The notes below the pieces were generated by a model. That model worked only from the letters and a program-made list of their open reading frames with translations. It was not told the origin of the DNA and did not search any database. Source: Gracilimonas sediminicola (GTDB taxonomy: Bacteria > Bacteroidota > Rhodothermia > Balneolales > Balneolaceae). Taken from it: a DNA stretch of 64,000 nt. Made by a program: the position numbers and the translations under genes. This document shows, in pieces, positions 42,907 through 52,196 of the stretch. Positions within the stretch are counted from its first letter, which is position 1. Each line of letters opens with the position of its first letter. The stretch spans positions 569,124 to 633,123 of the forward strand of contig NZ_JANDBC010000002.1 in NCBI RefSeq assembly GCF_024320785.1. Reading direction: 5' to 3'.

Positions 42907-44331
42907 ATGAAGAGATCCCTTATTTGGTTTAGAAATGATCTTCGTTTACACGATAACGAAGCGTTGGCTAAAGCCTCACAAGCCGAGGAAATTTTACCCG
43001 TATATATTTTCGATCCCCGACATTTTGAGACGACCTCCTTTGGGTTTCCAAAAACCGGTGCACATCGGGCAAGATTTTTACTGGAGTCGCTGGAGAACCT
43101 CAAATCGAATCTCCAAAAACATTCCCTTGATTTAATTTTCAGAATGGGTAAGCCTGAAGAGATTTTACCTCGGCTAATGGAAGAGCATAGCATCGATCTT
43201 GCTTTTACCCACAAAGAAATTACCCGAGAGGAAATTAATGTTGAGGAAGGCATCAAAAATAAAATTGGCGATAAACTGAGTTTTGTTTGGGGAAGCACAC
43301 TGTTTCACATCAATGATATCCCGTTCTCAAAAAATGAAATCCCGGAGGTATTCACACAATTCCGGAAGAGAACGGAAAAGCAATCGGAAGTAAGAAAAGA
43401 ACTCAAATTTCGCAGTGACGTAAAGCAGGTTCGGGATGTTAACTCAGCCCCATTACCTTCGCTAAAGGATTTAGGGCTTGAAGCTATCCCCCGAGATGAC
43501 CGGGGCGTAATTGATTTCAAAGGCGGCGAGGATGAGGCCTTGCAACGACTGCAGGAATATTTCTGGGAAAAAGACCAGTTGAAGAACTATAAATACACCC
43601 GAAACGGCCTTTTAGGAGCTGATTATTCCTCAAAGTTCTCCCCCTGGCTTGCTAACGGATGCCTTTCACCCCGCAGAATTTATTGGCAGGTAAAGAAATA
43701 TGAGGACGAACGTACAAACAATGTTTCCACCTACTGGATGATATTTGAACTGATCTGGAGAGATTACTTTCGGTTTTCGGTCTGGAAACACGGCGATAAA
43801 CTGTTTTGGCAATCCGGCATCCAATCCAAAGAAAGAACATGGAGGACCGATCGTAAAGATTTTAAAAAATGGGCTGAAGGTAACACCGGAATTCCTTTTA
43901 TTGATGCTAACATGCGTGAATTGAACGCTACCGGCTACATGAGTAACCGTGGCCGGCAGAATGTAGCGAGTTTCCTTGCCCAGAATCTGAATATAGATTG
44001 GAGAATGGGAGCCGAGTATTTCGAATCGCTGTTATTGGATTACGATCCGTGCAGCAATTATGGAAATTGGGCTTACAACTCAACGGTAGGTCACGACCCG
44101 AGGAACCGGTATTTCAACATTATCAATCAGGCTGAGAAATACGATAAAAAGGGTGAGTACGTACGGCACTGGATACCGGAGCTTGAAAAAGTCCCTAAAG
44201 AATTTATCCATGAACCGCATAAAATGAATCCCGAACAACAAACGTTACATTCCGTAGAGATTGGAGATTCATATCCAAAGCCGATGATAAACCTTGAGGA
44301 AAGTTATGAAGAAATCAAAGCAAGAGAATAG
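42907..44331 (+). CDS. DASH-type cryptochrome/photolyase
   Basis: A 474-aa flavoprotein. The N-terminal photolyase alpha/beta domain starts with LIWFRNDLRLHDN and the DASH-typical FGFPKTGAHRARFL. The C-terminal FAD domain has SPWLANGCLSPRRIY, ELIWRDYFRF, and GAEYFESLLLDYDPCSNYGNW in blocks. Cry-DASH proteins repair cyclobutane dimers mainly in single-stranded DNA. Two tiny genes follow with overlap or near-overlap, forming an operon that ends in a DUF2256 gene, a common neighbour of such photolyases. Confidence 0.92.
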   Translation: MKRSLIWFRNDLRLHDNEALAKASQAEEILPVYIFDPRHFETTSFGFPKTGAHRARFLLESLENLKSNLQKHSLDLIFRMGKPEEILPRLMEEHSIDLAFTHKEITREEINVEEGIKNKIGDKLSFVWGSTLFHINDIPFSKNEIPEVFTQFRKRTEKQSEVRKELKFRSDVKQVRDVNSAPLPSLKDLGLEAIPRDDRGVIDFKGGEDEALQRLQEYFWEKDQLKNYKYTRNGLLGADYSSKFSPWLANGCLSPRRIYWQVKKYEDERTNNVSTYWMIFELIWRDYFRFSVWKHGDKLFWQSGIQSKERTWRTDRKDFKKWAEGNTGIPFIDANMRELNATGYMSNRGRQNVASFLAQNLNIDWRMGAEYFESLLLDYDPCSNYGNWAYNSTVGHDPRNRYFNIINQAEKYDKKGEYVRHWIPELEKVPKEFIHEPHKMNPEQQTLHSVEIGDSYPKPMINLEESYEEIKARE

Positions 44332-44566
44332 AAGTCGTATTCTTCCGATGAAGAGAAATCGAGGTCAGGATGATTCCGTATCACCAACAGAGGTGACTAA
44401 GAACTTATTTACCGATGTCTGGAAAGATCATGTTGACGAAGTACGAACAATGGCAGGAGAGCTGCAAAGTGAAAAGATGGCAAGTATCACCCGAAAAGCA
44501 AAAGCCGTTGTTCTGAATCAAACTAAAAAGTCCGCCCGATTATCCCTTGTCAAAAGCGATGACTAA
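44306..44566 (+). CDS. Small basic protein between cry-DASH and DUF2256
   Basis: An 86-aa, Lys/Arg-rich protein I do not recognise. It has no signal peptide or membrane segment, an N-terminal basic stretch ([20 protein letters not shown]) and a helical middle. I chose the ATG at 44306 because GAGGAAAG lies just upstream; it overlaps the photolyase end by 26 bases and ends one base before the DUF2256 start. Tight packing argues that it is real and functionally linked to DNA photorepair, which is inference. Confidence 0.7.
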   Translation: MKKSKQENRSRILPMKRNRGQDDSVSPTEVTKNLFTDVWKDHVDEVRTMAGELQSEKMASITRKAKAVVLNQTKKSARLSLVKSDD

Positions 44567-44567
44567 G

Positions 44568-44702
44568 ATGAGAAAGAAATCGGACTTACCTGAGAAGATT
44601 TGTCCGGTTTGTAATCGCCCTTTTAAATGGCGAAAGAAATGGGAAGATGACTGGGAGAATGTAAAATACTGCAGCGAGGGTTGTCGCAGAAATAAAAATT
44701 AA
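44568..44702 (+). CDS. DUF2256 family zinc-ribbon-like protein, 44 aa
   Basis: A 44-aa protein with CPVC...YCSEGC (Cys12, Cys15, Cys35, Cys39), the four cysteines of a small zinc-binding fold, and the family-typical RPFKWRKKW between them. DUF2256 proteins are commonly found next to photolyase/cryptochrome genes; the role is unknown. It starts one base after the preceding stop, and its stop overlaps the convergent SDR gene by four bases. Confidence 0.88.
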   Translation: MRKKSDLPEKICPVCNRPFKWRKKWEDDWENVKYCSEGCRRNKN

Positions 44703-45415
44703 AGTCGATCCCACACCCATTCGGGTACCAATTTGGCAACCCAGGCCAACAGCTGCCAGCGCTTGGTTACATATACGTAATTTTTCCTCTTTTCTATACC
44801 GGTTACCATTTGGCTTACAGCTTTTTCTACCGGTGCCACCCAGAACATTCCTTTCGCCCGCTCTGTCATCTCTGTCCACACGTAGCCGGGACGAATTTCC
44901 GTGATCGTTATATCGGCATTCATCCGCTTCGCTTTTTGCCGGTATCCCTTCATATAATTTGAAATAAAATGCTTGGATGCGGTATAGGCAGCTGCACGGT
45001 GATGAGCCAACAATGCTGCCATTGACGACATCCCTACTATATGACCGCTTTCCCGATTTCTGAAATAATCCATCGCAAAATGGCAACCGTGGGCAAAGGC
45101 CAGTGCATTTACCTCAATCAGTTTTGATTCTGCTTCCCAGGGCGGCAGCATCTGAATGCGCCCGATGCCTGCATTCAAAATCATGACATCCATTCCGCCC
45201 ATTTCATCGATGAGGCTGTTATATACCTCTTCCGCTTTTTCGTGATTGGTTACATCCAGGGTTCTGATGAATGCGATGTCTCCGATTTCATCTTTCAGCT
45301 CTTGCAACCGCTCCGTTCGCCTTCCCATCAAGCCGACCTTGTGCCCTTTTGAAGTGAGTTGAAGGGCCAGTTCTTTGCCGATTCCGGAAGTGGCGCCGGT
45401 AATTAGGATATTCAT
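44699..45415 (-). CDS. Short-chain dehydrogenase/reductase
   Basis: A 238-aa Rossmann-fold oxidoreductase. The cofactor loop is TGATSGIG and the NAG motif is LNAGIGR. The catalytic Ser-Tyr-Lys is seen as MSSMAAL...YTASKHF, and a PGYVWTEM block follows. A hydrophobic C-terminus ([14 protein letters not shown]) may bind membranes. It is the last gene of a four-gene operon with DUF4956, HlyD-like and TolC-like genes, and its ATG overlaps the stop of the TolC-like gene (ATGA). The substrate may be what that envelope system handles. Confidence 0.9.
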   Translation of the reverse strand: MNILITGATSGIGKELALQLTSKGHKVGLMGRRTERLQELKDEIGDIAFIRTLDVTNHEKAEEVYNSLIDEMGGMDVMILNAGIGRIQMLPPWEAESKLIEVNALAFAHGCHFAMDYFRNRESGHIVGMSSMAALLAHHRAAAYTASKHFISNYMKGYRQKAKRMNADITITEIRPGYVWTEMTERAKGMFWVAPVEKAVSQMVTGIEKRKNYVYVTKRWQLLAWVAKLVPEWVWDRL

Positions 45416-46650
45416 TCTATGAGCATTAAGTCTTCTGACAGGTAATTAGTTAGCGGACTCTTAGCGAGCGCATCATAAGTATAAAGAAAATCGACAAACT
45501 GTGATAATACCCGAAACCTCGATTTCAAAATTACTTCGTCCAGTTTAGCAATGCCTTCCTGTAAATCCAGGATGGTGAGTGGATCAAAATCTTCGCTATT
45601 GGCTAGGTTGTTTTGCATGGCTTTCAAATTCAGTTCATCCACCTTTTTAAGCATAAGCCGGTGCTGGGCGATTAAATTTTTCAAGTGCTGGTACTCCCTG
45701 ATTTTATTGATTGAATCGCGATGCTGCTCAAATTCGAACTCTCCTTCCAGTTCTAACTCATCCAGCTTTCTTTCCGCAATCTGAGGCTTGTTATCCTTAA
45801 AAATCGGAAGCGTAACCCCAACCGAGAACCCATAATTAGATTTTCGGTTAGTAAAAGGAAAGTATTCAAGCTGAGCATATCCGATGTCAAAATCCGCTTT
45901 TTCTACTCTGCCCTCCTGCCGGGCAACTTCTGCCCGTTGGGATATCAGATCCAGCTCTACTGATGGGTTTGATTGAGTCGCGATATCTGCGGCAAGCTCT
46001 TCAATGGTTTCTACCTGAATAAGTGAAAAATTGATCCAATTTAAGTCACCGGTATCAAGAATAAGTTCTATTTCGGCCTTTATCCGGTTTAACTCAACCA
46101 ATGATTCTTCAAGCTTTTCAATGGCCTCCACCTGATCCAGTTTTGCTTCGGAATAATCCTTTCCGTCAAAAAGTTCACTTTGCAGGTTCTCTTCCATGAT
46201 GTTGGCTTTTCGGGAAATGATATCCAAACTCTCTTCTACCATCGCTGCCAACTCCCGGTTAAGGAAATATTCTAAAGCCAGCTCATAACGCATCATTAAA
46301 TTCTCTTTGTACTCCCGCCTTTTCTGAAGCTCTAACTCTTTTCGGGTGGCGTTAAAAAATGCGTTATTCCGTCGAATTCTCCATGGATTCCCCGGTCTCA
46401 ATCGCAATGCATACTGCAGGTCTTCGTAGGTTTGTTCGTCGTTTCCCATGCGTAGTTCAACTTCTTCCAGGATGGGATAGCGATAATTGCGGGGCTTTAA
46501 AAATGCCCTTTGAGCGTCAAAATGAGATGTATTTCGGTCTTCAAATGCGGTGAGCAGAAAATCCGATACGGTATGCTGTGCTATTGCTTTGAACGGGTTG
46601 GATAACACAAGAATGATAAATACGGTCAGAAAGAGGAAAGCAGTTCTCAT
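45412..46650 (-). CDS. TolC-like outer membrane efflux protein
   Basis: A 412-aa exported protein (signal peptide ending near KAIAQ) dominated by long coiled-coil helices (about 95-260 and 290-395), with a short beta segment KSNYGFSVGVTLPIF that is typical of TolC-family barrels. It is somewhat short for the family. It overlaps the HlyD-like gene by four bases upstream and the SDR by four bases downstream. With the HlyD-like protein it should form an envelope-spanning channel. Confidence 0.8.
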   Translation of the reverse strand: MRTAFLFLTVFIILVLSNPFKAIAQHTVSDFLLTAFEDRNTSHFDAQRAFLKPRNYRYPILEEVELRMGNDEQTYEDLQYALRLRPGNPWRIRRNNAFFNATRKELELQKRREYKENLMMRYELALEYFLNRELAAMVEESLDIISRKANIMEENLQSELFDGKDYSEAKLDQVEAIEKLEESLVELNRIKAEIELILDTGDLNWINFSLIQVETIEELAADIATQSNPSVELDLISQRAEVARQEGRVEKADFDIGYAQLEYFPFTNRKSNYGFSVGVTLPIFKDNKPQIAERKLDELELEGEFEFEQHRDSINKIREYQHLKNLIAQHRLMLKKVDELNLKAMQNNLANSEDFDPLTILDLQEGIAKLDEVILKSRFRVLSQFVDFLYTYDALAKSPLTNYLSEDLMLIE

Positions 46651-47645
46651 CTTATGATAATTTTCTCTCCAACAGGCAGGTCGTTTTTCTCCGGGATTTC
46701 AATAAAAACTTCCAGGCCAAACGTTTGAATGGTGGTTGTTTTCTGAAGGACTTCGGGTAATAACACTACCGAACCAAAACCAATAATAGATCCTGTAGTT
46801 TGCAGATCGGGATGCTCCATTGAGCGCACCGTTACCGTTTGCCCCAATTGCTGGCTGCGATCTTTTTTACCAACCAGATACCCTACCACAGAAGTAGGAT
46901 TAACCGGGTTAATCGAGATCAGCGATGTAAATTCCTGAACCTGCTCGTTGGGTTTTATATATACGTTCTCAATAACTCCGGAAAAGGTAGCATACTTATT
47001 CAGGTTGCGATCTTCCTGCATCTTCCAGTTTAATTCCTGCCGGGCAAGTTCAATTTTGGCCTCCAGCTGAGACTGATCAAAAGTATGATCTTGTTTCAAA
47101 TCAGCAATTCGGATATTAACGGCTTCCAGCTCAAGCTCACCTTTTTGTCGAATGGACTTAATTTGAAGCTGAAGAGTTCCTAACGTATCGTCTTCAAGAT
47201 TTGTAGTTCTGTTGGCTAAAATGGAATCCGTTAGCGACCGGTTTAATTGGATGCGACGCTGCAATAATTCAACTTCATTCTCAATTTCATTGCGGATTAT
47301 CCTTTTCTGAGACTCCAAAAGTTCCAGTTCCGATTCCAGCAGTTTTTGTTGCTCTATCTTCTGCGATTCGTAAATCTCCAGCTCTTTTCGAAGCTTTTGT
47401 ATTTCCAGGTTAAGCTGTGGGCTCTCTAATTCCACCAGAATCTCGCCAGGCTCTACCGTTTGTCCCGGAACCACATGCACATTTTTAACAACCGCCGGCT
47501 TCTCAATGTTGATATTATAAATTTTGGAATACGTGACCCCAACAAACGATTTACTCCCTTTGAAGTATTGGGAATTCACCGCAAAAAGCCCGGCAAACAG
47601 AAGCGCTATAAACAGGTAAAAGGAATTTATTTTTTTGAGCATCAT
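46647..47645 (-). CDS. HlyD-like periplasmic adaptor (membrane fusion protein)
   Basis: A 332-aa adaptor. One N-terminal membrane helix (about 8-24), a split biotinyl-lipoyl half with KNVHVVPGQTVEPGEILVELESP, a long coiled-coil hairpin (about 80-215), and a second lipoyl/beta-barrel half. These proteins connect an inner-membrane pump to a TolC-type channel. Here no ABC, RND or MFS pump is in the operon; the only inner-membrane partner encoded is DUF4956, ten bases upstream. Confidence 0.87.
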   Translation of the reverse strand: MMLKKINSFYLFIALLFAGLFAVNSQYFKGSKSFVGVTYSKIYNINIEKPAVVKNVHVVPGQTVEPGEILVELESPQLNLEIQKLRKELEIYESQKIEQQKLLESELELLESQKRIIRNEIENEVELLQRRIQLNRSLTDSILANRTTNLEDDTLGTLQLQIKSIRQKGELELEAVNIRIADLKQDHTFDQSQLEAKIELARQELNWKMQEDRNLNKYATFSGVIENVYIKPNEQVQEFTSLISINPVNPTSVVGYLVGKKDRSQQLGQTVTVRSMEHPDLQTTGSIIGFGSVVLLPEVLQKTTTIQTFGLEVFIEIPEKNDLPVGEKIIIR

Positions 47646-47654
47646 TCCTCCACG

Positions 47655-48332
47655 TTAATTGTTTTCCTGGAAATCTTTGAAAGTAATGCGGACCCGCAGC
47701 GTATGTTCAATGGCCCTCATTTCTTCCAAAAACTTTCGGTTGTCACCTTCGTGCATAAACTCAATCTGGTACTCATAATCGTACCGGCCATTATTTCTGG
47801 CGGTGATTTCAACATCGTCGTAATCGGTGCAGTACTTATCTAAAATAGCCAGCACCCGTTCGTGACCTTTTCCGTCCTGAAGACGAAAAGTGAGCGTTCC
47901 CCGAATCCCATCCTTTGTGCTAAACGGACTTAAATGAAGCACCAGTGCCATGGTGCAAAAAAGTATGGTTCCCACAAAAGCAATGGTATACCCAAAAACC
48001 CCGATAGCTAAACCCACACTCAGAGAAGCAAAAATAAACAGGATATTGCGGACGTCCTGAATCCGGGTTCGGAAACGAATCATAGCTAAAGCACCAAAAG
48101 CTCCTAAACCCCGAGCCAAGCTGTCACCAATAGCCATCATCACCATAGCAGCAACAATGGAACCCAGAGCCAGTCCCTGGAAAAAATTCTTGGGGTACTG
48201 GTGACCTGAAAACGTCACCTTATGGGTAATCGCAATCAAGGAAGAAAGAGCAAAAGCCCAAACCAATGAATAGAAAACATTCAGTAAGGTTGGGTAATCA
48301 TAAACCGGCTGGTCCGGGAATAATTCGAACAT
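47655..48332 (-). CDS. DUF4956 membrane protein
   Basis: A 225-aa protein with four to five membrane helices (about 20-155) followed by a soluble alpha/beta domain of about 75 residues that resembles a ferredoxin-like regulatory fold. The signature GLGAFGALAMIRFRTRIQD between helices is typical of the family. DUF4956 genes are often near VTC-like polyphosphate and CotH genes; neither is seen here. It is the first gene of the adaptor/channel operon. Function unknown. Confidence 0.88.
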   Translation of the reverse strand: MFELFPDQPVYDYPTLLNVFYSLVWAFALSSLIAITHKVTFSGHQYPKNFFQGLALGSIVAAMVMMAIGDSLARGLGAFGALAMIRFRTRIQDVRNILFIFASLSVGLAIGVFGYTIAFVGTILFCTMALVLHLSPFSTKDGIRGTLTFRLQDGKGHERVLAILDKYCTDYDDVEITARNNGRYDYEYQIEFMHEGDNRKFLEEMRAIEHTLRVRITFKDFQENN

Positions 48333-48434
48333 AGTATAATTTACTGGCTCTGAATGCTCAGAGGCTGATCAAAATTTTTATGGATCAATTATACCGTTCT
48401 TATCGGCCCCGAAAAAATGAAATTAAATTAACCT

Positions 48435-48986
48435 TCAGGCTCTCTGGAAAGCAGGTGTTTTGGTTTTCGCATATTCAAAGGCTCCAAACATTACACCAGA
48501 GTAAAACAAGTCACCGATTACGGTGTAATGGAAAAATGGGATACCGGCTGTGTAGCTCATCAACAAGCCTTCAATACCCTGCGGATACATGGGGTTGCTT
48601 AACCAAACTCCAAAATTGGTAACCAGGAAAAAGATAACAGAAGCACTTAAACTACCAGCAATCACCGTTGTGGTGTTCACTTTCTTCAGAATAAAAATAC
48701 CGGCTACTACGATGAGAGCGATAGCGCCGTACATCCAGTAAAACCCGGGTGTGAAGAGCGTAAAACCGCCATAAAAGTTTGCATACAACAGGTTATTAAC
48801 CAGCAGATCACTGAAAAACATAGCAAAAAGGGGTACCAGGAAAGAAAATTTCTTATCCGTGAAATACGCTGCCCCAAAAATAGACATAGATCCTATAGGA
48901 GCGAAGTTATAGGGATGCGGGATAATACGTGAGAGTGCCGCAATTATGATAAAGCCGGATAAAACTATAAAACGTTTCTTATTCAT
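48435..48986 (-). CDS. DUF6580-type membrane protein (ECF S-component-like)
   Basis: A 183-aa protein with five or six membrane helices, similar to a Bacteroidota family of putative transport proteins that look like substrate-binding components of ECF transporters (pattern RIIPHPYNFAPIGSMSIFGAAYF, VTNFGVWL, HYTVIGDLFYSGVMFG). I start it at the ATG at 48986 because the upstream extension reads through a terminator hairpin. No ATPase partner is nearby. I see no riboswitch in its leader. Confidence 0.75.
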   Translation of the reverse strand: MNKKRFIVLSGFIIIAALSRIIPHPYNFAPIGSMSIFGAAYFTDKKFSFLVPLFAMFFSDLLVNNLLYANFYGGFTLFTPGFYWMYGAIALIVVAGIFILKKVNTTTVIAGSLSASVIFFLVTNFGVWLSNPMYPQGIEGLLMSYTAGIPFFHYTVIGDLFYSGVMFGAFEYAKTKTPAFQRA

Positions 48987-49025
48987 TGATCTGATTGATG
49001 CTTGATATGAACCCCTAAAATAAAA

Positions 49026-49055
49026 AAAGCATCGCCTCAAATGAAACGATGCTTT
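49026..49055 (-). terminator. Terminator of the YceI-like gene
   Basis: AAAGCATCG at 49026-49034 pairs with CGATGCTTT at 49047-49055, with an A-run to the left that is a U-tract on the minus strand. Confidence 0.85.
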
Positions 49056-49078
49056 CGAAATATCCGGTATTTCTTAAT

Positions 49079-49702
49079 TTATTTTGTGGAACTGTTGCCT
49101 TTTTTGCTGTTTAGCTCAAGGTTAAGGTCAACAGTTACTTCATCACCGATTACCGCATCAGAAGCCCAGTCGCCGGTTCCAACGGTATAGTCGGTTCGGT
49201 CAACGGTTGTAGAGGCTGTGATACCTGCCACAATAGTATTTTCTTTCATTGGGTTGTCTTTCATACCCAGCAAAGTAAATGGCAGTGCAATTTCTTTGGA
49301 TACATCTTTAATCGTGAGCGTACCGTTTGCTACAAACTTGTTGTCTCCGGTTTTCTCAATATCAGAGCTTTTAAATGTGATGTGTGGCCATTTTTCTGCG
49401 TTGAAAAAATCCGCTGTTTTCAGGTGACCGTCTCTTCTCTCGTTGTCTGTATCAATGCTGTTCACCATAATCTTAACATCGATCATGCTTTCTTCAAGAT
49501 TATTCGGATCGAAGTTAACGGTAGCTTCGTAGTTATTGAATTCACCATTTACCGGTGTAAAGAAGTGAGTTACTTCAAAATTTACTGCACTGTGGGCTTT
49601 GTCAATCGTCCAGCTGGTGGCTGCATATTTTGTTAATGCCAAAGATGAAAGCGCGAAAATAGTTAATGCTAATACGGATGTTATTTTATTTAATATTCTC
49701 AT
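49079..49702 (-). CDS. YceI family periplasmic lipid-binding protein
   Basis: A 207-aa exported protein. A signal peptide of about 28 residues is followed by a lipocalin-like beta-barrel of the YceI family: WTIDKAHSAVNFEVTHF at the start, DVKIMVNSIDTDNERRDGHL and the FFNAEKWPHITFKS signature. Family members bind isoprenoid or fatty-acid chains in the periplasm. It has its own terminator. Confidence 0.93.
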   Translation of the reverse strand: MRILNKITSVLALTIFALSSLALTKYAATSWTIDKAHSAVNFEVTHFFTPVNGEFNNYEATVNFDPNNLEESMIDVKIMVNSIDTDNERRDGHLKTADFFNAEKWPHITFKSSDIEKTGDNKFVANGTLTIKDVSKEIALPFTLLGMKDNPMKENTIVAGITASTTVDRTDYTVGTGDWASDAVIGDEVTVDLNLELNSKKGNSSTK

Positions 49703-49965
49703 GGTTGTGTAATAGTTATTGATTTTAGATTTATGCTAATGCCTCAACACAGCCAATCGGGAAATAATTTCCTTTAATGTTAAATCATTATTAAGCCTCA
49801 ATCCCTTTTATAAAAGGAATAGCCTGCTTTACACCCCCGGCTAATGTTAGAAGGTGTAAAAACATGGAGAACGGAGAACATTTATTTCGGCCAATGGTTT
49901 GCATTAGTAGAATAGTTACCGTTAGTTATTCATTAATAATTCAATACTTAAACAAAATACCTTTT

Positions 49966-50481
49966 ATGAAAAAATTAGTGCGTTATTCATTTGTTATAAT
50001 TTTGGGTGCAGTTCTTAGCACAGCTACTGCTTTCGCTCAACAACAGCAAATGCCGCCTCAACCTGAACCTTTAAGCCCTGAAGAAGTTACTGATGAGCAA
50101 CTCGAAATGGTTGTTAATGTATCTGAAGCTGTTCAAGGTTTGCAGAAAGAGGCTGACATGCAGATGAGAGAAGTTATTGCAGAAGAAGAGATGGAGTATA
50201 GCCGTTTTCAGCAGATTATGATGGCTCAGCAAAATCCACAAATGGCCGGACAGGTAAATGTAACTGAAGATGAAAAGCAAACCCTTCAGAAAGTACAGCC
50301 TAAACTACAGGAAATAACTATGAAAGTTCAGCAGGGTTATATGACTGCTATTCAGGATGAAGGACTTTCTCCTCAGAAATTTCAGCAGATTGCACAAGCT
50401 ATTCAGGCACATCCTGAGGTGGCAAAACGATTTGAAGAAATTAAGAGTGAATCTGCTCCGGAAAGCGGAAGTGACGGTTAA
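49966..50481 (+). CDS. DUF4168 secreted protein
   Basis: A 171-aa exported helical protein with a signal peptide ending in AFAQQ. The mature protein is Gln/Glu/Met-rich and has two helical hairpins typical of DUF4168, with a C-terminal GLSPQKFQQIAQAIQ motif. I start at 49966, which yields the signal peptide; the frame remains open for 34 codons upstream without one. Function unknown. An intrinsic terminator follows. Confidence 0.85.
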   Translation: MKKLVRYSFVIILGAVLSTATAFAQQQQMPPQPEPLSPEEVTDEQLEMVVNVSEAVQGLQKEADMQMREVIAEEEMEYSRFQQIMMAQQNPQMAGQVNVTEDEKQTLQKVQPKLQEITMKVQQGYMTAIQDEGLSPQKFQQIAQAIQAHPEVAKRFEEIKSESAPESGSDG

Positions 50482-50509
50482 TCCTCACCACTGTTGACAT
50501 TGATTTCAA

Positions 50510-50538
50510 AACTCGGTGCATTTGCATCGGGTTTTTTT
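50510..50538 (+). terminator. Terminator of the DUF4168 gene
   Basis: AACTCGGTGC at 50510-50519 pairs with GCATCGGGTT at 50524-50533 (two G-U pairs), followed by a T-run to 50538, where the convergent mpg gene ends. Confidence 0.8.
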
Positions 50539-51136
50539 ATTTACTGATCCATTTTGATCCTTTTACCGTGAAACGCCACGGCAGCCCGGCATCTTCACCG
50601 GCGTAATCCACTCCTATTCTGGGACTCGCTTCTATCTCCTCTTCCTCGAATTTAATCTCACGATCTTCAACCCAGATTATATCCCCGAGAAGATCACACT
50701 CATTATTTGAAGTAGTAATTCCCATTGCCTGGGACAGTTTTCCGGGGCCATTCGTAATTACAGGCTGTAGTTTATCCTTCCCTCTTCTCTGAACCATAAC
50801 ATCCTCACCTTCAATAGGTTGAATAGCCCGAATCAGAATAGCATCAGCCAGGCCTTCCTTGTTGGTCACAACATTAAACAGGTGATGGATTCCATAGCAT
50901 AAATACACGTAAGCATAGCCCGGAGGGCCATAAATGGTTTCTGTACGAGCCGTTCGAACATCCGGATAAGCATGGCAGGCCCGATCTGTTCGTCCGTTAT
51001 AAGCCTCGGTCTCTACAATAATTCCTGCTGTTTGTAATCCATCAAAATTCGTGCAAATCACCTTCCCGATTAATTCCTTGCTGATTTGCACCACCTCATC
51101 TCGTTCATAAAAAGACCGCGATAGTTTTGACGACAT
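50537..51136 (-). CDS. 3-methyladenine DNA glycosylase (AAG/MPG type)
   Basis: A 199-aa base-excision repair enzyme removing alkylated purines. The catalytic Glu lies in GIIVETEAYNG, and YLCYGIHHLFNVV and ILIRAIQPIEG are typical of the AAG/MPG fold. Its start shares one base with the stop of the upstream yihY gene (TGATG), so the two are coupled. Confidence 0.94.
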   Translation of the reverse strand: MSSKLSRSFYERDEVVQISKELIGKVICTNFDGLQTAGIIVETEAYNGRTDRACHAYPDVRTARTETIYGPPGYAYVYLCYGIHHLFNVVTNKEGLADAILIRAIQPIEGEDVMVQRRGKDKLQPVITNGPGKLSQAMGITTSNNECDLLGDIIWVEDREIKFEEEEIEASPRIGVDYAGEDAGLPWRFTVKGSKWISK

Positions 51137-52149
51137 CAGGATATAGCTGTGTATGGATTTTCTTCAATGGCTGGGCGGTTTCCTAAAAACACATCCTTGT
51201 AGGCCCTCGCCATAATTGCGCTGATCACAAACAAGAGAGCTGTATAGAACGTCCAAACGCCCAACAGAATAAGAATGGTGTATCCCTGATAAAAGTACCG
51301 ATACGTTGAAAAAGCATATTCCAGGTAGGCACTTAAGCCGAATTTTGCGATCTCGAACAGCAAGGTATAGGTTAAAGCTGCCATCAGGGCTACTTTTGGC
51401 TTAATCTTGCGCTCGCTCACAAACCGGAACACCACATACAAGATCATAAAGGCAAGAATAATGGGCAGTACTATATTCAGAAAGTCATAAATCCAGGGAA
51501 GCTCGATGACCATATCGGTAAAGGGAATTTGGATTCGGCTGAGGTTAAAAAGGGAGATCGTGGAAATGGCGAGGCTGAAAAACAGGAATACGGTTCCTAT
51601 CAAACTGAAGCCAAAGAAATTATAAACCACATCCATAAGAGGATGCTTGCGTTCTTTGATATCGAAGGTATCGAAGAGAACATGCTTCAGGCTGTGCAGC
51701 AATCCCTGAGTAAAAAACATCAACACAATAATACCGATGATCCCAAAAATCTGGCGAGCCCCAACCAACGGGCGAAGCAGCGATTCTATCGTCACCGCTC
51801 CCTGAAATACATCGTTATTCTGTGTTTCGTAGGTGAAGCTGGGGAAAAACTCCCGGCCGTATCGTACAATTTCGTTAAAGGCCTCATCCACCGAAAGTAC
51901 ATACCCGATAATAGAAATCAGGATTAAGACGAACGGTATGGCACAAATAAATAAATTGAACGTGATGGCTGAAGCATTAAAAAAGATATCTTTTTTGCCC
52001 GCCAGCTTTAAAACCCGTTTCCAAAATTCTTTGTGTTTCTCCACAAGATGTATACAATTTGATGAAGGGTAAAATTCGCAGGATGCTGAGTTAATTCCAA
52101 ACAAACATTTCACGCATAGTTTTTCAGGTAATACATTGGTAAGTTCCAC
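51136..52149 (-). CDS. YihY/virulence factor BrkB family membrane protein
   Basis: A 337-aa inner-membrane protein with about six helices. The core (from KDIFFNASAITFNLFICAIP, about residue 53) is the YihY/UPF0761 pattern. The first 35 residues are Cys-rich and unlike the family; a GTG at 52044 would start the protein nearer to its usual length, so the N-terminus given here may be too long. It is divergent from mutS and coupled to the glycosylase gene downstream. Confidence 0.85.
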   Translation of the reverse strand: MELTNVLPEKLCVKCLFGINSASCEFYPSSNCIHLVEKHKEFWKRVLKLAGKKDIFFNASAITFNLFICAIPFVLILISIIGYVLSVDEAFNEIVRYGREFFPSFTYETQNNDVFQGAVTIESLLRPLVGARQIFGIIGIIVLMFFTQGLLHSLKHVLFDTFDIKERKHPLMDVVYNFFGFSLIGTVFLFFSLAISTISLFNLSRIQIPFTDMVIELPWIYDFLNIVLPIILAFMILYVVFRFVSERKIKPKVALMAALTYTLLFEIAKFGLSAYLEYAFSTYRYFYQGYTILILLGVWTFYTALLFVISAIMARAYKDVFLGNRPAIEENPYTAIS

Positions 52150-52196
52150 ACCTTAAATCAGCAATCTATCAGCATAAAAACAGGTATTTCGAGCGC

